The notes under the pieces were generated by a model. It was not told the origin of the DNA, ran no database searches, and worked only from the letters and a program-made list of their open reading frames with translations. DNA of 64,000 bases, from contig NZ_JAOBQJ010000003.1 in NCBI RefSeq assembly GCF_026162425.1, positions 496,001 through 560,000 of the forward strand, read 5' to 3'. Below are positions 9,958 through 24,245 of this stretch, in pieces. Position numbers and translations under genes: made by a program. Source of the stretch: Flexivirga meconopsidis (GTDB taxonomy: Bacteria > Actinomycetota > Actinomycetes > Actinomycetales > Dermatophilaceae). The first letter of the stretch is position 1, and each line of letters begins with the position of its first letter.

Positions 9958-9997
9958 GAGGTATGCCGCAAGTCGCTCGTGACTCCCGGCATACCTC
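9958..9997. terminator. Hairpin between rpoB and rpoC built from two GTATGNCG words
   Basis: The 11-bp arms 9958-9968 and 9987-9997 are perfect complements; each contains GTATGCCG or its complement. There is no T-run and rpoC needs read-through, so this may be an attenuator, an mRNA-processing or stability hairpin, or simply a paired word. Confidence 0.6.
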
Positions 9998-10060
9998 ACC
10001 AAAACCTTTAACCGGCAACTCTTTTCAGACTTTCGAAGCTTTAAGAAGGAAGGCATAAAC

Positions 10061-13957
<3,897 letters not shown>

Positions 13958-13977
13958 TCGACGATTGTTGACGGCGA

Positions 13978-14011
13978 AAGGCCCCGGTCACCGCGAGGTG
14001 GCCGGGGCCTT
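13978..14011 (+). terminator. rpoBC terminator
   Basis: A 15-bp G+C-rich stem (13978-13992 with 13997-14011, one G-T pair) with a short loop, directly after the rpoC stop. A second small hairpin, CCTCGCC/GGCGAGG, lies at 14018-14036 and may serve the converging glycosyltransferase gene. Confidence 0.8.
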
Positions 14012-14043
14012 CGTCATACCTCGCCCGCAGGCGAGGTCGGCGT

Positions 14044-15009
14044 TCAGCGCGGAGAGTTCTGCACCGGGGGCCAGCGCAGGTAGGCCAGCCGGGCGTTCTC
14101 CTGGCGCTGGTGCAGGATGCCGTTGAGCACGATCCCGACGACCAGGCTCATGATGCCGACCAGCACCAGGCCGGTGGCCAGGATCGCGGTCGGGAAGCGC
14201 GGCACCTCGTGGGTGCGGGCGAAGGTGATGGTCAGCGGGATGCCGAGGATCAGCGCCACCGCCATGAAGAGTCCGCCGATCGCGGAGAACAGCGCCAGCG
14301 GACGCTCGTACTGCAGCAGACCACCGATGAGGCGCAGGATGCGGAAGCCGTCGTGGTAGGTGCGCAGTTTGGACTCGCTGCCCGCGGGACGGTCCTTGAA
14401 GCCGACCGGCACCTCGACCTGGGGGATGCGCAGGTTGACCGCGTGCACGGTCAGCTCGGTCTCGATCTCGAACTCGCGGGACAGCGCCGGGAAGGACTTC
14501 ACGAACCGCCTCGAGAAGACGCGGTAGCCGGACAGCATGTCGGTCACCTGCTCACCGAACAACGTGCTGATCAACCGGTTGAACATCTTGTTGCCGGAGG
14601 CGTGACCGGGCCGGTATGCCGAGGCGTCGGTCTTGTCCTCGGTGCGCACCCCGAGCACGTGGTCGTAGGGCCCGGACAGCAGCGTGTCGATCATCGTCGG
14701 AGCGGCCGAGGCGTCATACGTGTCGTCGCCGTCGATCAGCAGGTAGACATCCGCCTCGATGTCCGCGAACGCCCGGCGCACCACGTTGCCCTTGCCCTTA
14801 CGAGGCTCGGTGCGTACGACGGCACCCGCCTCGGCGGCGACCTGCGCCGTGCGGTCGGTGGAGTTGTTGTCGTAGACGTAGACGGTGATGCCCTCGACGG
14901 CGGCCAGCAGATCGTGAATCACCTTGGGAACGGCGACTTCTTCGTTGTAACACGGAACGATGGCGGCGATCTCGAGGCCGGGAAAACGCTGTGCGGCCGA
15001 CTGATTCAC
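14044..15009 (-). CDS. GT2 glycosyltransferase with two C-terminal membrane helices (DPM1/polyprenyl-phosphate type)
   Basis: A 321-residue GT-A fold enzyme: IAAIVPCYNEEVAVPKVI at the N-terminus, the nucleotide-sugar motif YDNNSTDRTA, and an acidic DGDDTYD metal site near residue 95. Two hydrophobic helices (about residues 235-260 and 270-295) anchor it in the membrane, as in polyprenyl-phosphate mannosyl/glucosyl transferases. Start: the GTG at 15009 has TATGGT 6 nt upstream and no ribosome site, so the message is probably leaderless. It likely makes a lipid-linked sugar for the membrane protein encoded next to it. Confidence 0.85.
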   Translation of the reverse strand: MNQSAAQRFPGLEIAAIVPCYNEEVAVPKVIHDLLAAVEGITVYVYDNNSTDRTAQVAAEAGAVVRTEPRKGKGNVVRRAFADIEADVYLLIDGDDTYDASAAPTMIDTLLSGPYDHVLGVRTEDKTDASAYRPGHASGNKMFNRLISTLFGEQVTDMLSGYRVFSRRFVKSFPALSREFEIETELTVHAVNLRIPQVEVPVGFKDRPAGSESKLRTYHDGFRILRLIGGLLQYERPLALFSAIGGLFMAVALILGIPLTITFARTHEVPRFPTAILATGLVLVGIMSLVVGIVLNGILHQRQENARLAYLRWPPVQNSPR

Positions 15010-15015
15010 GCGCAG

Positions 15016-15021
15016 ACCATA
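15016..15021 (-). promoter_or_regulatory. -10 element of a leaderless glycosyltransferase mRNA
   Basis: TATGGT on the minus strand lies 6 nt before the GTG start, so transcription would begin at or next to the start codon. The surrounding TGTTATGGTCTGCGC matches the element before the neighbouring gene (17363-17368) at nearly every base. Confidence 0.6.
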
Positions 15022-15064
15022 ACAGGGGTGACCGGCATTTCCGGACTTCGCCGGACCTCGCCGC

Positions 15065-17356
15065 TCACGCGATCTCCGGCGTCGGCCGTGCCGTCCTGCG
15101 CCGGCGGCGCAGGACGAGGAACACCGAGCCGTCGACGAGCATCAGGCCGACGACGGCCAGCGACACGGCAGCCGCCGGGACGAAGTAGGTCGGCAGGTAG
15201 GAGAACACGACGGTGGACTTGCCCGCAGGCACCCGCACGTGCTGGTAGAGCTGCCCCGCGCGATCGGCCACCGCGTGCTCGGCGCCGTTGATCGTGGCCG
15301 TCCAGCCCGGGCTGGACAGCTGCCGGCGGACCAGGGTGCTCGACTCGGCGCAGTCGAGCTCTACCTCCGTCATGCTCTGCGCGGTGACCGTGCAGGCGTC
15401 GCCGGTCGTCGCGTACATCGGCTTCGCCTTGGGGTCCTGCCAGATCTGCACGCTCGCGTCCTGGAAGACCAGCTGCAGACCGTAGCCCCGGATCTCGGCG
15501 TCCGGCGCCGCGCCCTTGTTCATCACGATGTACTTCGCGCCCATGTCGCGGTAGTACTGCTGTTTTTGCCCGTATGCCGCCAACAGCTCGTCCTGCCGGG
15601 AGACGCCCGCATAGGGGATCAGCAGCCCCGACATGAAGTCGTGCCAGGTCGCCTCGGCCAGCTCGGTCCCCGCCTTCGGCTTCAACGTCTCGGTGATCAC
15701 CTTGCTGAACTTGTTCGGCACCGGGAGGTCGTTGACGTTCAGCTGCGGGATCTGCCAGTAGGACCCGTAGTTCGGCGAGATCGGGCCGAGCGTGAAGAAA
15801 CGGTAGGTGCCCGCGTGCTCCTGCAGGTAGCGCACCGGCGCCATGTTGACCGTGCTGCGAGCACTCGCCGACGCCTGCGGCACCGCGTAGGTGCCGGCGC
15901 CGTCGACGATCAGCACGGCGGCCGCTCCCGCCGCCGCGAATGCGGCCCGCCGCCCGGTCGGTCGCCGGAGCATCAGCAACAGCCCGACCGCGACACAGGC
16001 GACCACCGTCCAGGTGACGACCGCCGTGGTCCACCGCCCGTTGACCAACAGGCCGCGGTGCGCCGCCCATGCCATCGCACCGACCAGGTAGCCGGCGACG
16101 AGCAGCGCGGCGACGAGGACCGCCGGCCGGCGAACCCGGGACCGTCGGATGTCGTCGATGCCGTATGCCGCAAAGATGACGACCGCGAACTCCAGCAGTG
16201 CCAGCCCGTATTTGCCGACGAAGGTGTTGCGGATGCCGGGCAGCTCGTTGAGGACGGCCTTCACCGGCGGGAAGCCGAACATGTTGAGCACCAGCGTGAC
16301 CACGAGCAGGCCCAGCGCGACGAGTACGGCGGGACGCCGCTTGCCGAGGAACCCCACCAGCCCGACCAGCACCGCGGGCAGGGTCAGATAGCCCGCCTGC
16401 CCGACGAAGACCGAGTTGGCCATGGGGCCAACGCCATACGGCAGGGCGAGGGAGGTCAGCTTCGGCAGGGGATAGGACAATTCGTTGGCGGCGCCGGCAT
16501 GGGACGAGACGTTGCCGAAGCCGAGGAAGTGCGCGAACGCCGCGAGGGCGGGCGCGGAGATCAGCAGGCCGAACACCGCTCCCGCGGCGAGCAGGCCGAG
16601 GAAGCGCAGCCGATTGCCGCGCAGGCCGTCGAGTCGGACCAGCGCCCAGATCGCGACGAAGACTCCCTCCAGGAAGGCGGTCTCCGGGAAGCCGGCGAAG
16701 ATCATCAACGCGATCGCGAGCGCGATGACCCACAACCCGAGCCGGGGGCGTTGCCCGGCCTGCACGCTGCGCCGGGCCAGCTCCACGCCCCAGAGCGCCA
16801 CCGGCAGGAACGCGATGGGGTTGAACGGTGCGTTGGTCATCACCGAGAACGCGCCGTTGAGTGCGAACAGACAGGCGCCGCAGGTGGCCGCCGCCCAGGA
16901 CAGCCGCAGTGAGCGCAGGAACGCCAGCGTGCCGAACCCGGCGACGAGTTCCAGCGACAGCTGCATGAGGAAGATGCCGTTGGGCAGCGCCTGCAACAGC
17001 ACGAACGGCAAGAAGAACGCGGCCGACTGCATCTCGCCGGCAAGCGGTTGGCCAAGGCCCTCGAAGTGATTCCACAGCGGGACGTGCCCGTCCAGCCAGG
17101 TTTGCGCGGACAGCCGGCCGAGAGCCTGCGCGGTCCACCCGTAGTTGCCGTCGATGGTGATGCTGCCGGAGACCTCGCCCGGCTCCGGTGACCCGAGACC
17201 GGAGAAGTACAGGATCGGGTTGTTGCTGCGTAGCTGCAGCAGGTAGACCGCGTTGGCCGCAAGCACCACCAGCAGCACACAGACCGGCGCGAGGAAGGAC
17301 GGCGGCAATCGGATCAGGCGCGCGACACGTGCGCGCAGGTCGCCCCGGGAAATCAC
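15065..17356 (-). CDS. Large polytopic membrane protein, YfhO-like (GT-C type, lipid-linked sugar user)
   Basis: A 763-residue protein with about a dozen hydrophobic helices, an early periplasmic loop (PLWNHFEGLGQPLAGEMQS) and a large soluble C-terminal domain before a last membrane helix. This is the arrangement of YfhO and related GT-C enzymes that add sugars from undecaprenyl-phosphate donors to wall polymers. I chose the GTG at 17356, 6 nt after a TACGGT box; the longer TTG frame at 17389 would overlap that promoter. The flanking GT2 genes probably supply its lipid-linked donor. The acceptor is unknown. Confidence 0.75.
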   Translation of the reverse strand: MISRGDLRARVARLIRLPPSFLAPVCVLLVVLAANAVYLLQLRSNNPILYFSGLGSPEPGEVSGSITIDGNYGWTAQALGRLSAQTWLDGHVPLWNHFEGLGQPLAGEMQSAAFFLPFVLLQALPNGIFLMQLSLELVAGFGTLAFLRSLRLSWAAATCGACLFALNGAFSVMTNAPFNPIAFLPVALWGVELARRSVQAGQRPRLGLWVIALAIALMIFAGFPETAFLEGVFVAIWALVRLDGLRGNRLRFLGLLAAGAVFGLLISAPALAAFAHFLGFGNVSSHAGAANELSYPLPKLTSLALPYGVGPMANSVFVGQAGYLTLPAVLVGLVGFLGKRRPAVLVALGLLVVTLVLNMFGFPPVKAVLNELPGIRNTFVGKYGLALLEFAVVIFAAYGIDDIRRSRVRRPAVLVAALLVAGYLVGAMAWAAHRGLLVNGRWTTAVVTWTVVACVAVGLLLMLRRPTGRRAAFAAAGAAAVLIVDGAGTYAVPQASASARSTVNMAPVRYLQEHAGTYRFFTLGPISPNYGSYWQIPQLNVNDLPVPNKFSKVITETLKPKAGTELAEATWHDFMSGLLIPYAGVSRQDELLAAYGQKQQYYRDMGAKYIVMNKGAAPDAEIRGYGLQLVFQDASVQIWQDPKAKPMYATTGDACTVTAQSMTEVELDCAESSTLVRRQLSSPGWTATINGAEHAVADRAGQLYQHVRVPAGKSTVVFSYLPTYFVPAAAVSLAVVGLMLVDGSVFLVLRRRRRTARPTPEIA

Positions 17357-17362
17357 GGGCAG

Positions 17363-17368
17363 ACCGTA
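17363..17368 (-). promoter_or_regulatory. -10 element of a leaderless membrane-protein mRNA
   Basis: TACGGT on the minus strand with 6 nt to GTG. It shares CCCTGTTA-GGTCTGC with the element at 15016-15021, arguing for one sigma factor or regulator controlling both genes. Confidence 0.55.
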
Positions 17369-17421
17369 ACAGGGCGAACCGTAGGGCAACTGAGCCTCGA
17401 AACGGGTCTGCCGGGGGACGG

Positions 17422-18399
17422 TCAGGAGCGGCCGGCGCCCCGGTCCGCCGGCGACGGGTCGTGGGAGTCGTAGGCGACGTAGTACGCCGGGCGTTGCTGC
17501 ATGGCCGAGTAGGTGCGGCCGACGTACTCCCCGAGGATGCCCAGGCAGAGCAACTGCAACGCCGAGAAGCCGGCGACCGTCACGACCGTCGACGCCCAGC
17601 CGGAGACGGTGTTGCCGGTCAGCTTGCCGACCAGCACGTAGACCATCACGCCCACCGCGACCACGAAACCACCGAGGCTGAACCAGGTCGCCAATCGCAG
17701 CGGCGTGTGCGAGAAGCCCGTCACCGAGTCGAGAGTGAGCCGAATCATCTTGGACAGCGGGTATTTCGAGGAGCCTGCCGCTCGCGGGTCGCGCCGGTAG
17801 CCGACCGTCGCCGACGGGAAGCCGAGGGCCGGCACGGCCAGGCGCAGCACCCGGTTGTGCTCGGGCAGTGAGTTGATCGCGTCCACCGTCGCCCGTGACA
17901 TCAGCCGGAAATCACCTGCGTCCGGGGCGGCGTCGACGTCGGACAGGCTGCGCATCAGCCGGTAGAAACCGGCCGCCGTACGACGTTTGAACCGTGAGTC
18001 GCTCGACCGGTCGGTGCGCACCGCGTAGACGACGTCGACCTGTTGCTGGACCGCGGCGGAGTAGAGCTCGGTGATCGCCTCCGGAGGGTCCTGCAGGTCG
18101 GCGTCGATGGTGACCGTCCAGTCGCCGCGGGCGCCCTGCAGGCCGGCTGAGATCGCGGCCTGGTGGCCCGCGTTCGCCCGCAGCCGTATGACGCGCAGCT
18201 GCGGCCACTCGCGCAGCATCCGCTGCAGCAGCACCGGCGTGCTGTCCCGGGACCCGTCGTCGACGACCAGCACCTCGTAGGGGACGTCGATGCCGTCCAG
18301 CACCGGCCGCAACCGTGCGGCGAACATCGGCAGCACGGCCTCCTCGTCATACACCGGAGCGATGACGGTGAGCACCGGTGCGGCGGAGTCGGTGGGCAT
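17422..18399 (-). CDS. GT2 glycosyltransferase, GtrB-like bactoprenol-phosphate glycosyltransferase
   Basis: A 325-residue enzyme: LTVIAPVYDEEAVLPMF start, VVDDGSRDST nucleotide-sugar motif, DADLQDPPEAI metal site, then two membrane helices near residues 235-260 and 270-295. This is the GtrB/ArnC layout, transferring a hexose to undecaprenyl phosphate on the cytoplasmic face. The ATG at 18399 was chosen because TACGGT lies 7 nt upstream and the GT fold begins right after it; a longer in-frame extension is low-complexity. It is the first of three leftward glycan genes and divergent from rpsL. Confidence 0.85.
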   Translation of the reverse strand: MPTDSAAPVLTVIAPVYDEEAVLPMFAARLRPVLDGIDVPYEVLVVDDGSRDSTPVLLQRMLREWPQLRVIRLRANAGHQAAISAGLQGARGDWTVTIDADLQDPPEAITELYSAAVQQQVDVVYAVRTDRSSDSRFKRRTAAGFYRLMRSLSDVDAAPDAGDFRLMSRATVDAINSLPEHNRVLRLAVPALGFPSATVGYRRDPRAAGSSKYPLSKMIRLTLDSVTGFSHTPLRLATWFSLGGFVVAVGVMVYVLVGKLTGNTVSGWASTVVTVAGFSALQLLCLGILGEYVGRTYSAMQQRPAYYVAYDSHDPSPADRGAGRS

Positions 18400-18406
18400 G
18401 GCAGTG

Positions 18407-18412
18407 ACCGTA
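18407..18412 (-). promoter_or_regulatory. -10 element of the GtrB-like gene, leaderless
   Basis: TACGGT (minus strand) 7 nt before the ATG. Its upstream half overlaps the rpsL promoter at 18424-18452, so the divergent promoters probably share or compete for space. Confidence 0.5.
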
Positions 18413-18423
18413 CCCGCGCTGAT

Positions 18424-18452
18424 TTGGTGCCGCCCAGGGTGGCCGGTAGGAT
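18424..18452 (+). promoter_or_regulatory. Promoter of the rpsL-rpsG-fusA (str) operon
   Basis: TTGGTG (18424-18429), a 17-bp spacer and TAGGAT (18447-18452). The predicted start near 18459 gives a leader of about 210 nt before rpsL. Confidence 0.55.
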
Positions 18453-18509
18453 TGACGACCGTGCGTGGGCTCTGCCCTGCCCGCTGACCGCGGGCATCAG
18501 ACCACCACA

Positions 18510-18638
18510 CGCTCTCGCCGGGCAGCCAGCAGGTTTGGAAGTGCGGGGGAGAGCGCCGGTCCGACACTCCCGACCTCGGGGGTGGCGTCGATCCGGGAAA
18601 CCCCAAGGAGTCGGTCAGTGGCGAAAACTGCTGCCGAC
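18510..18638 (+). promoter_or_regulatory. Structured 5' leader of rpsL, possible autoregulatory RNA
   Basis: Three stems can be drawn: CGCTCTC (18510-18516) with GAGAGCG (18549-18555); an interrupted hairpin 18556-18596 whose tip is CCCGA-CC-TCGGG; and a hairpin 18610-18638 (GTCGG/CCGAC with inner CAGT/ACTG). The last holds AAGGAG and a GTG (18618) in frame with rpsL. I do not recognise a known riboswitch. Ribosomal-protein feedback is a reasonable but unproven role. Confidence 0.4.
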
Positions 18639-18671
18639 AGACAAGATTCGATCAGTTACGGAGACAGTAGG

Positions 18672-19046
18672 TTGCCTACAATCAACCAGCTCGTCCGCAA
18701 GGGTCGGCAGGACAAGATCGCCAAGGTCAAGACGCCGGCCCTCAAGGGCAGCCCCCAGCGACGCGGTGTGTGCACCCGCGTCTACACCACCACCCCGAAG
18801 AAGCCGAACTCCGCGCTGCGCAAGGTCGCCCGTGTCCGGCTCACCTCGGGCATCGAGGTCACCGCGTACATCCCGGGTGTCGGCCACAACCTGCAGGAGC
18901 ACTCGATCGTGCTCGTGCGTGGCGGTCGTGTGAAGGACCTGCCGGGTGTGCGGTACAAGATCATCCGCGGCTCGCTGGATACCCAGGGTGTCAAGGGCCG
19001 TCAGCAGGCCCGGTCCCGTTACGGCGCGAAGAAGGAGAAGAAGTAA
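18672..19046 (+). CDS. rpsL: 30S ribosomal protein S12 (uS12)
   Basis: 124 residues, the normal family length, beginning [12 protein letters not shown] from a TTG at 18672 with GGAGA (18660-18664) upstream. Lysines in [13 protein letters not shown] and [11 protein letters not shown] match the positions where streptomycin-resistance changes arise, so a sensitive allele is predicted. An in-frame GTG at 18618 with a perfect AAGGAG would add 18 residues outside the family; I treat it as leader structure. The stop overlaps the rpsG ATG by one base. Confidence 0.97.
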   Translation: MPTINQLVRKGRQDKIAKVKTPALKGSPQRRGVCTRVYTTTPKKPNSALRKVARVRLTSGIEVTAYIPGVGHNLQEHSIVLVRGGRVKDLPGVRYKIIRGSLDTQGVKGRQQARSRYGAKKEKK

Positions 19047-19516
19047 TGCCTCGTAAGGGCCCCGCTCCGAAGCGCGCTCTGGTCGTCGACCCGGTCTACG
19101 GTTCGCCGCTGGTCACCCAGCTGGTCAACAAGATCCTGCTCGACGGGAAGAAATCCGTCGCCGAACGCATTGTCTATGGTGCGCTCGAAGGCTGCCGTGA
19201 GAAGACCGGCACCGACCCGGTCGTGACCCTGAAGCGGGCGCTCGACAACGTCAAGCCGAGCCTTGAGGTCAAGAGCCGCCGTGTCGGCGGTGCGACCTAC
19301 CAGGTCCCGGTCGAGGTCAAGCCCGGACGCGCCACGACTCTCTCGCTGCGTTGGTTGGTCGGTTACGCCCGCCAGCGTCGTGAGAAGACGATGACCGAGC
19401 GCCTCATGAACGAGATCCTCGACGCCAGCAACGGGCTGGGCGCCGCGGTGAAGCGTCGTGAGGACACCCACAAGATGGCCGAGTCCAACCGGGCCTTCGC
19501 GCACTACCGCTGGTGA
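19046..19516 (+). CDS. rpsG: 30S ribosomal protein S7 (uS7)
   Basis: 156 residues with the expected [11 protein letters not shown]-terminus and [17 protein letters not shown] segment; it nucleates the 3' domain of 16S rRNA and forms the head of the small subunit. The ATG overlaps the rpsL TAA (TAATG), so translation is coupled. In E. coli S7 is the feedback regulator of the str operon; whether that holds here is not visible. A word-paired terminator hairpin follows. Confidence 0.98.
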   Translation: MPRKGPAPKRALVVDPVYGSPLVTQLVNKILLDGKKSVAERIVYGALEGCREKTGTDPVVTLKRALDNVKPSLEVKSRRVGGATYQVPVEVKPGRATTLSLRWLVGYARQRREKTMTERLMNEILDASNGLGAAVKRREDTHKMAESNRAFAHYRW

Positions 19517-19529
19517 CAGCGACCGTGGC

Positions 19530-19559
19530 GGCCCCCGTCATACCTGTATGACGGGGGCC
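19530..19559. terminator. Perfect hairpin between rpsG and fusA, two GTATGACG words head to head
   Basis: The arms 19530-19543 and 19546-19559 are perfect 14-base complements around CT. Each arm contains GTATGACG or its complement. No T-run follows, and fusA lies 85 nt beyond, so partial termination or processing is as likely as full termination. Confidence 0.65.
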
Positions 19560-19644
19560 ACCACGGAGCCGGCGTTCGCGCGAGGTGCGCGGACCCCGGC
19601 ATACCGACGAGTTACTCCACGAAGCAGAGACGAGAAGAGACACC

Positions 19645-21750
<2,106 letters not shown>

Positions 21751-21776
21751 CGGTGCGGCGCCCCGCGTCATACGAA

Positions 21777-21806
21777 TTGAAGGTCGTACGGCGCAGCGCC
21801 TATCGT
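21777..21806 (+). promoter_or_regulatory. tuf promoter
   Basis: TTGAAG (21777-21782), an 18-bp spacer and TATCGT (21801-21806) in the 133-nt fusA-tuf gap. A separate promoter for tuf is common and would raise EF-Tu over EF-G. Confidence 0.55.
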
Positions 21807-21883
21807 CAGCCCGGTTTGTAAGAAGAGAAAACCACCAGGCGCCGCCCCGGCGCAGCAATCAGTCCTTGAAGGAGGACCCCAAA

Positions 21884-23077
<1,194 letters not shown>

Positions 23078-23098
23078 CCTTGCGCTGAACGGCTGAAC

Positions 23099-23130
23099 GG
23101 CCCCGGATCCCCTTGGGATCCGGGGCCTTT
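23099..23130 (+). terminator. tuf terminator
   Basis: The 12-bp perfect stem 23099-23110/23116-23127 (GGCCCCGGATCC) is followed by TTT. It is the best intrinsic terminator in the window. Confidence 0.85.
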
Positions 23131-23145
23131 CGCATGTCCGGGGCC

Positions 23146-23328
23146 GACCAGCGAAACTCACCGAATAGGTGCGCGTGCGTCCGCGACCAGCGAAACTCAC
23201 CGAATAGGTGCGCATGCGTCCGCGACCAGCGAAACTCACCGAATAGGTGCGCATGCGTCCGCGACCAGCGAACTCACCGAATAGGTGCGCGTGCGTCCGC
23301 GACCAGCGAAACTCACCGAATAGGTGGG
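23146..23328. repeat. Tandem 39-bp repeat, five units, core AACTCACCGAATAGGTG
   Basis: Units start at 23146, 23185, 23224, 23263 and 23301. Units 1-3 are 39 bp and nearly identical (one G/A change), unit 4 lacks one A, unit 5 diverges after the core. The core holds CACC-N5-GGTG dyad arms. The A+T-rich core contrasts with the flanks. There are no unique spacers, so it is not CRISPR. Nothing else gene-like is visible in 23131-23435. Confidence 0.9.
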
Positions 23329-23383
23329 CGGCGCGCCGTGGCGGGCCCGCTGCGCGGCGTGTCAGCCACCTATTCGGTGAGTT
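23310..23383. repeat. 18-bp perfect inverted repeat closing the array
   Basis: The last array core (23310-23327) is repeated in inverse orientation at 23366-23383, 18 of 18 bases. RNA of this stretch would fold into a long stem with a 38-nt G+C-rich loop. It lies 53 nt beyond the stop of the methyltransferase gene that reads toward it. Confidence 0.85.
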
Positions 23384-23435
23384 ATGCGGGGGTCCGCCGT
23401 ACGCCGTCCGCCGTACGCCGCCGGCGCGGGCTGCG

Positions 23436-24245
23436 CTACCTGCTCAGGTTGTATGCCGCGCGGGTGTACATCGCGATGCCGGCGGAGACCGAGACGTTGA
23501 GCGATTCGGCGTCGGGGTTCATCGGGATCGAGACCTCGAGCGCGGAGCCGCGGTGCAACTCGCTCGACGGACCGAAGCGCTCACTGCCGAGCACCAGCGC
23601 CAGCCGGTCGGGTATGCCGGCGAGCTCCTCCAGCTGTGTTTCGGCGTGCGCGTCGAAGGTGGCGAGGCGCACGCCCGACGCCTGGTCCTGCAGGAACGAC
23701 GCGAGCTGCTGACGGGTCGCCAGGATCACCGGCAGTGAGAAGACGTAGCCGCGGCTGGCCCGCACCAGGCGACGGTCGGCGATGGAGGGCAGGTCGCTGT
23801 CGATGAGTACGACGGCGCTCACGCCGAAGGCGAAGCTGCTGCGGATGATCGCGCCGATGTTGCCGACGATCTTCACCCCGTCGAGGACGACGAGGTCCTG
23901 CCTGTTGTCCGCGACGTCGCGCAGCCGGGCCGGCTTCGGCAGGTGCGCGATGCCGAACACCTTCGGCTTCTTCTCGATCTTGAAGATCTCACCGGCCAGT
24001 TCGGTGGACAGCAGGCGCACCGGAATCCGCCTGTCGTCACACGCTTCTCGGATCTCGTCCGGAAAGTCGGCGCCCTGCAGCCCGTAGACCTCGACGAAGT
24101 CGAGCCCGGACCGGATCGCCTGCAGCAGCGGGTCGAAGTCCTCGATCAGCAGGCTGCGGACCGGGCCGCGCGCCTTGCGGTTGAGGTCAGTCAACCGCTG
24201 CACGGCCGGGTCGGAGCGGTCGGTGATGAGTGCCGGGCCGGTCAC
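23436..24245 (-). CDS. Thiostrepton-resistance-type 23S rRNA 2'-O-methyltransferase (Tsr/NshR family, SPOUT)
   Basis: A 269-residue SpoU/TrmH-type methyltransferase, exactly the length of Streptomyces Tsr. The N-terminal L30-like region has SDPAVQRL and IPVRLLSTEL; the SPOUT core has LDGVKIVGNIGAIIR with R135 at the known catalytic arginine position, DSDLPSIADRRLVRASRGY, the GSERFG loop (220-225) and LNVSVSAGIA. From memory these follow Tsr/NshR more closely than general TrmH or RlmB. Tsr methylates A1067 of 23S rRNA and blocks thiostrepton and micrococcin. The GTG start overlaps the upstream stop by 4 nt (GTGA), so it is translationally coupled. Confidence 0.85.
   Translation of the reverse strand: MTGPALITDRSDPAVQRLTDLNRKARGPVRSLLIEDFDPLLQAIRSGLDFVEVYGLQGADFPDEIREACDDRRIPVRLLSTELAGEIFKIEKKPKVFGIAHLPKPARLRDVADNRQDLVVLDGVKIVGNIGAIIRSSFAFGVSAVVLIDSDLPSIADRRLVRASRGYVFSLPVILATRQQLASFLQDQASGVRLATFDAHAETQLEELAGIPDRLALVLGSERFGPSSELHRGSALEVSIPMNPDAESLNVSVSAGIAMYTRAAYNLSR

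Noticed and set aside
7916-10018. Very long antisense frames over rpoB and rpoC (7916-10018 and 10025-13726)
   Set aside because: High third-position G+C leaves open frames on the opposite strand; their predicted proteins are low-complexity and lack starts or ribosome sites.
18490-18610. Known riboswitch (c-di-AMP, glycine, cobalamin) before rpsL
   Set aside because: None of the conserved core strings of those classes is present.
18618-18671. An S12 protein with an 18-residue N-terminal extension
   Set aside because: The GTG with AAGGAG is in frame, but the extension is unlike S12 proteins and the region folds as RNA; kept only as a finding.
23146-23328. CRISPR array
   Set aside because: The units are continuous 39-bp tandem repeats, the intervening sequence is itself repeated, and no cas genes are nearby.
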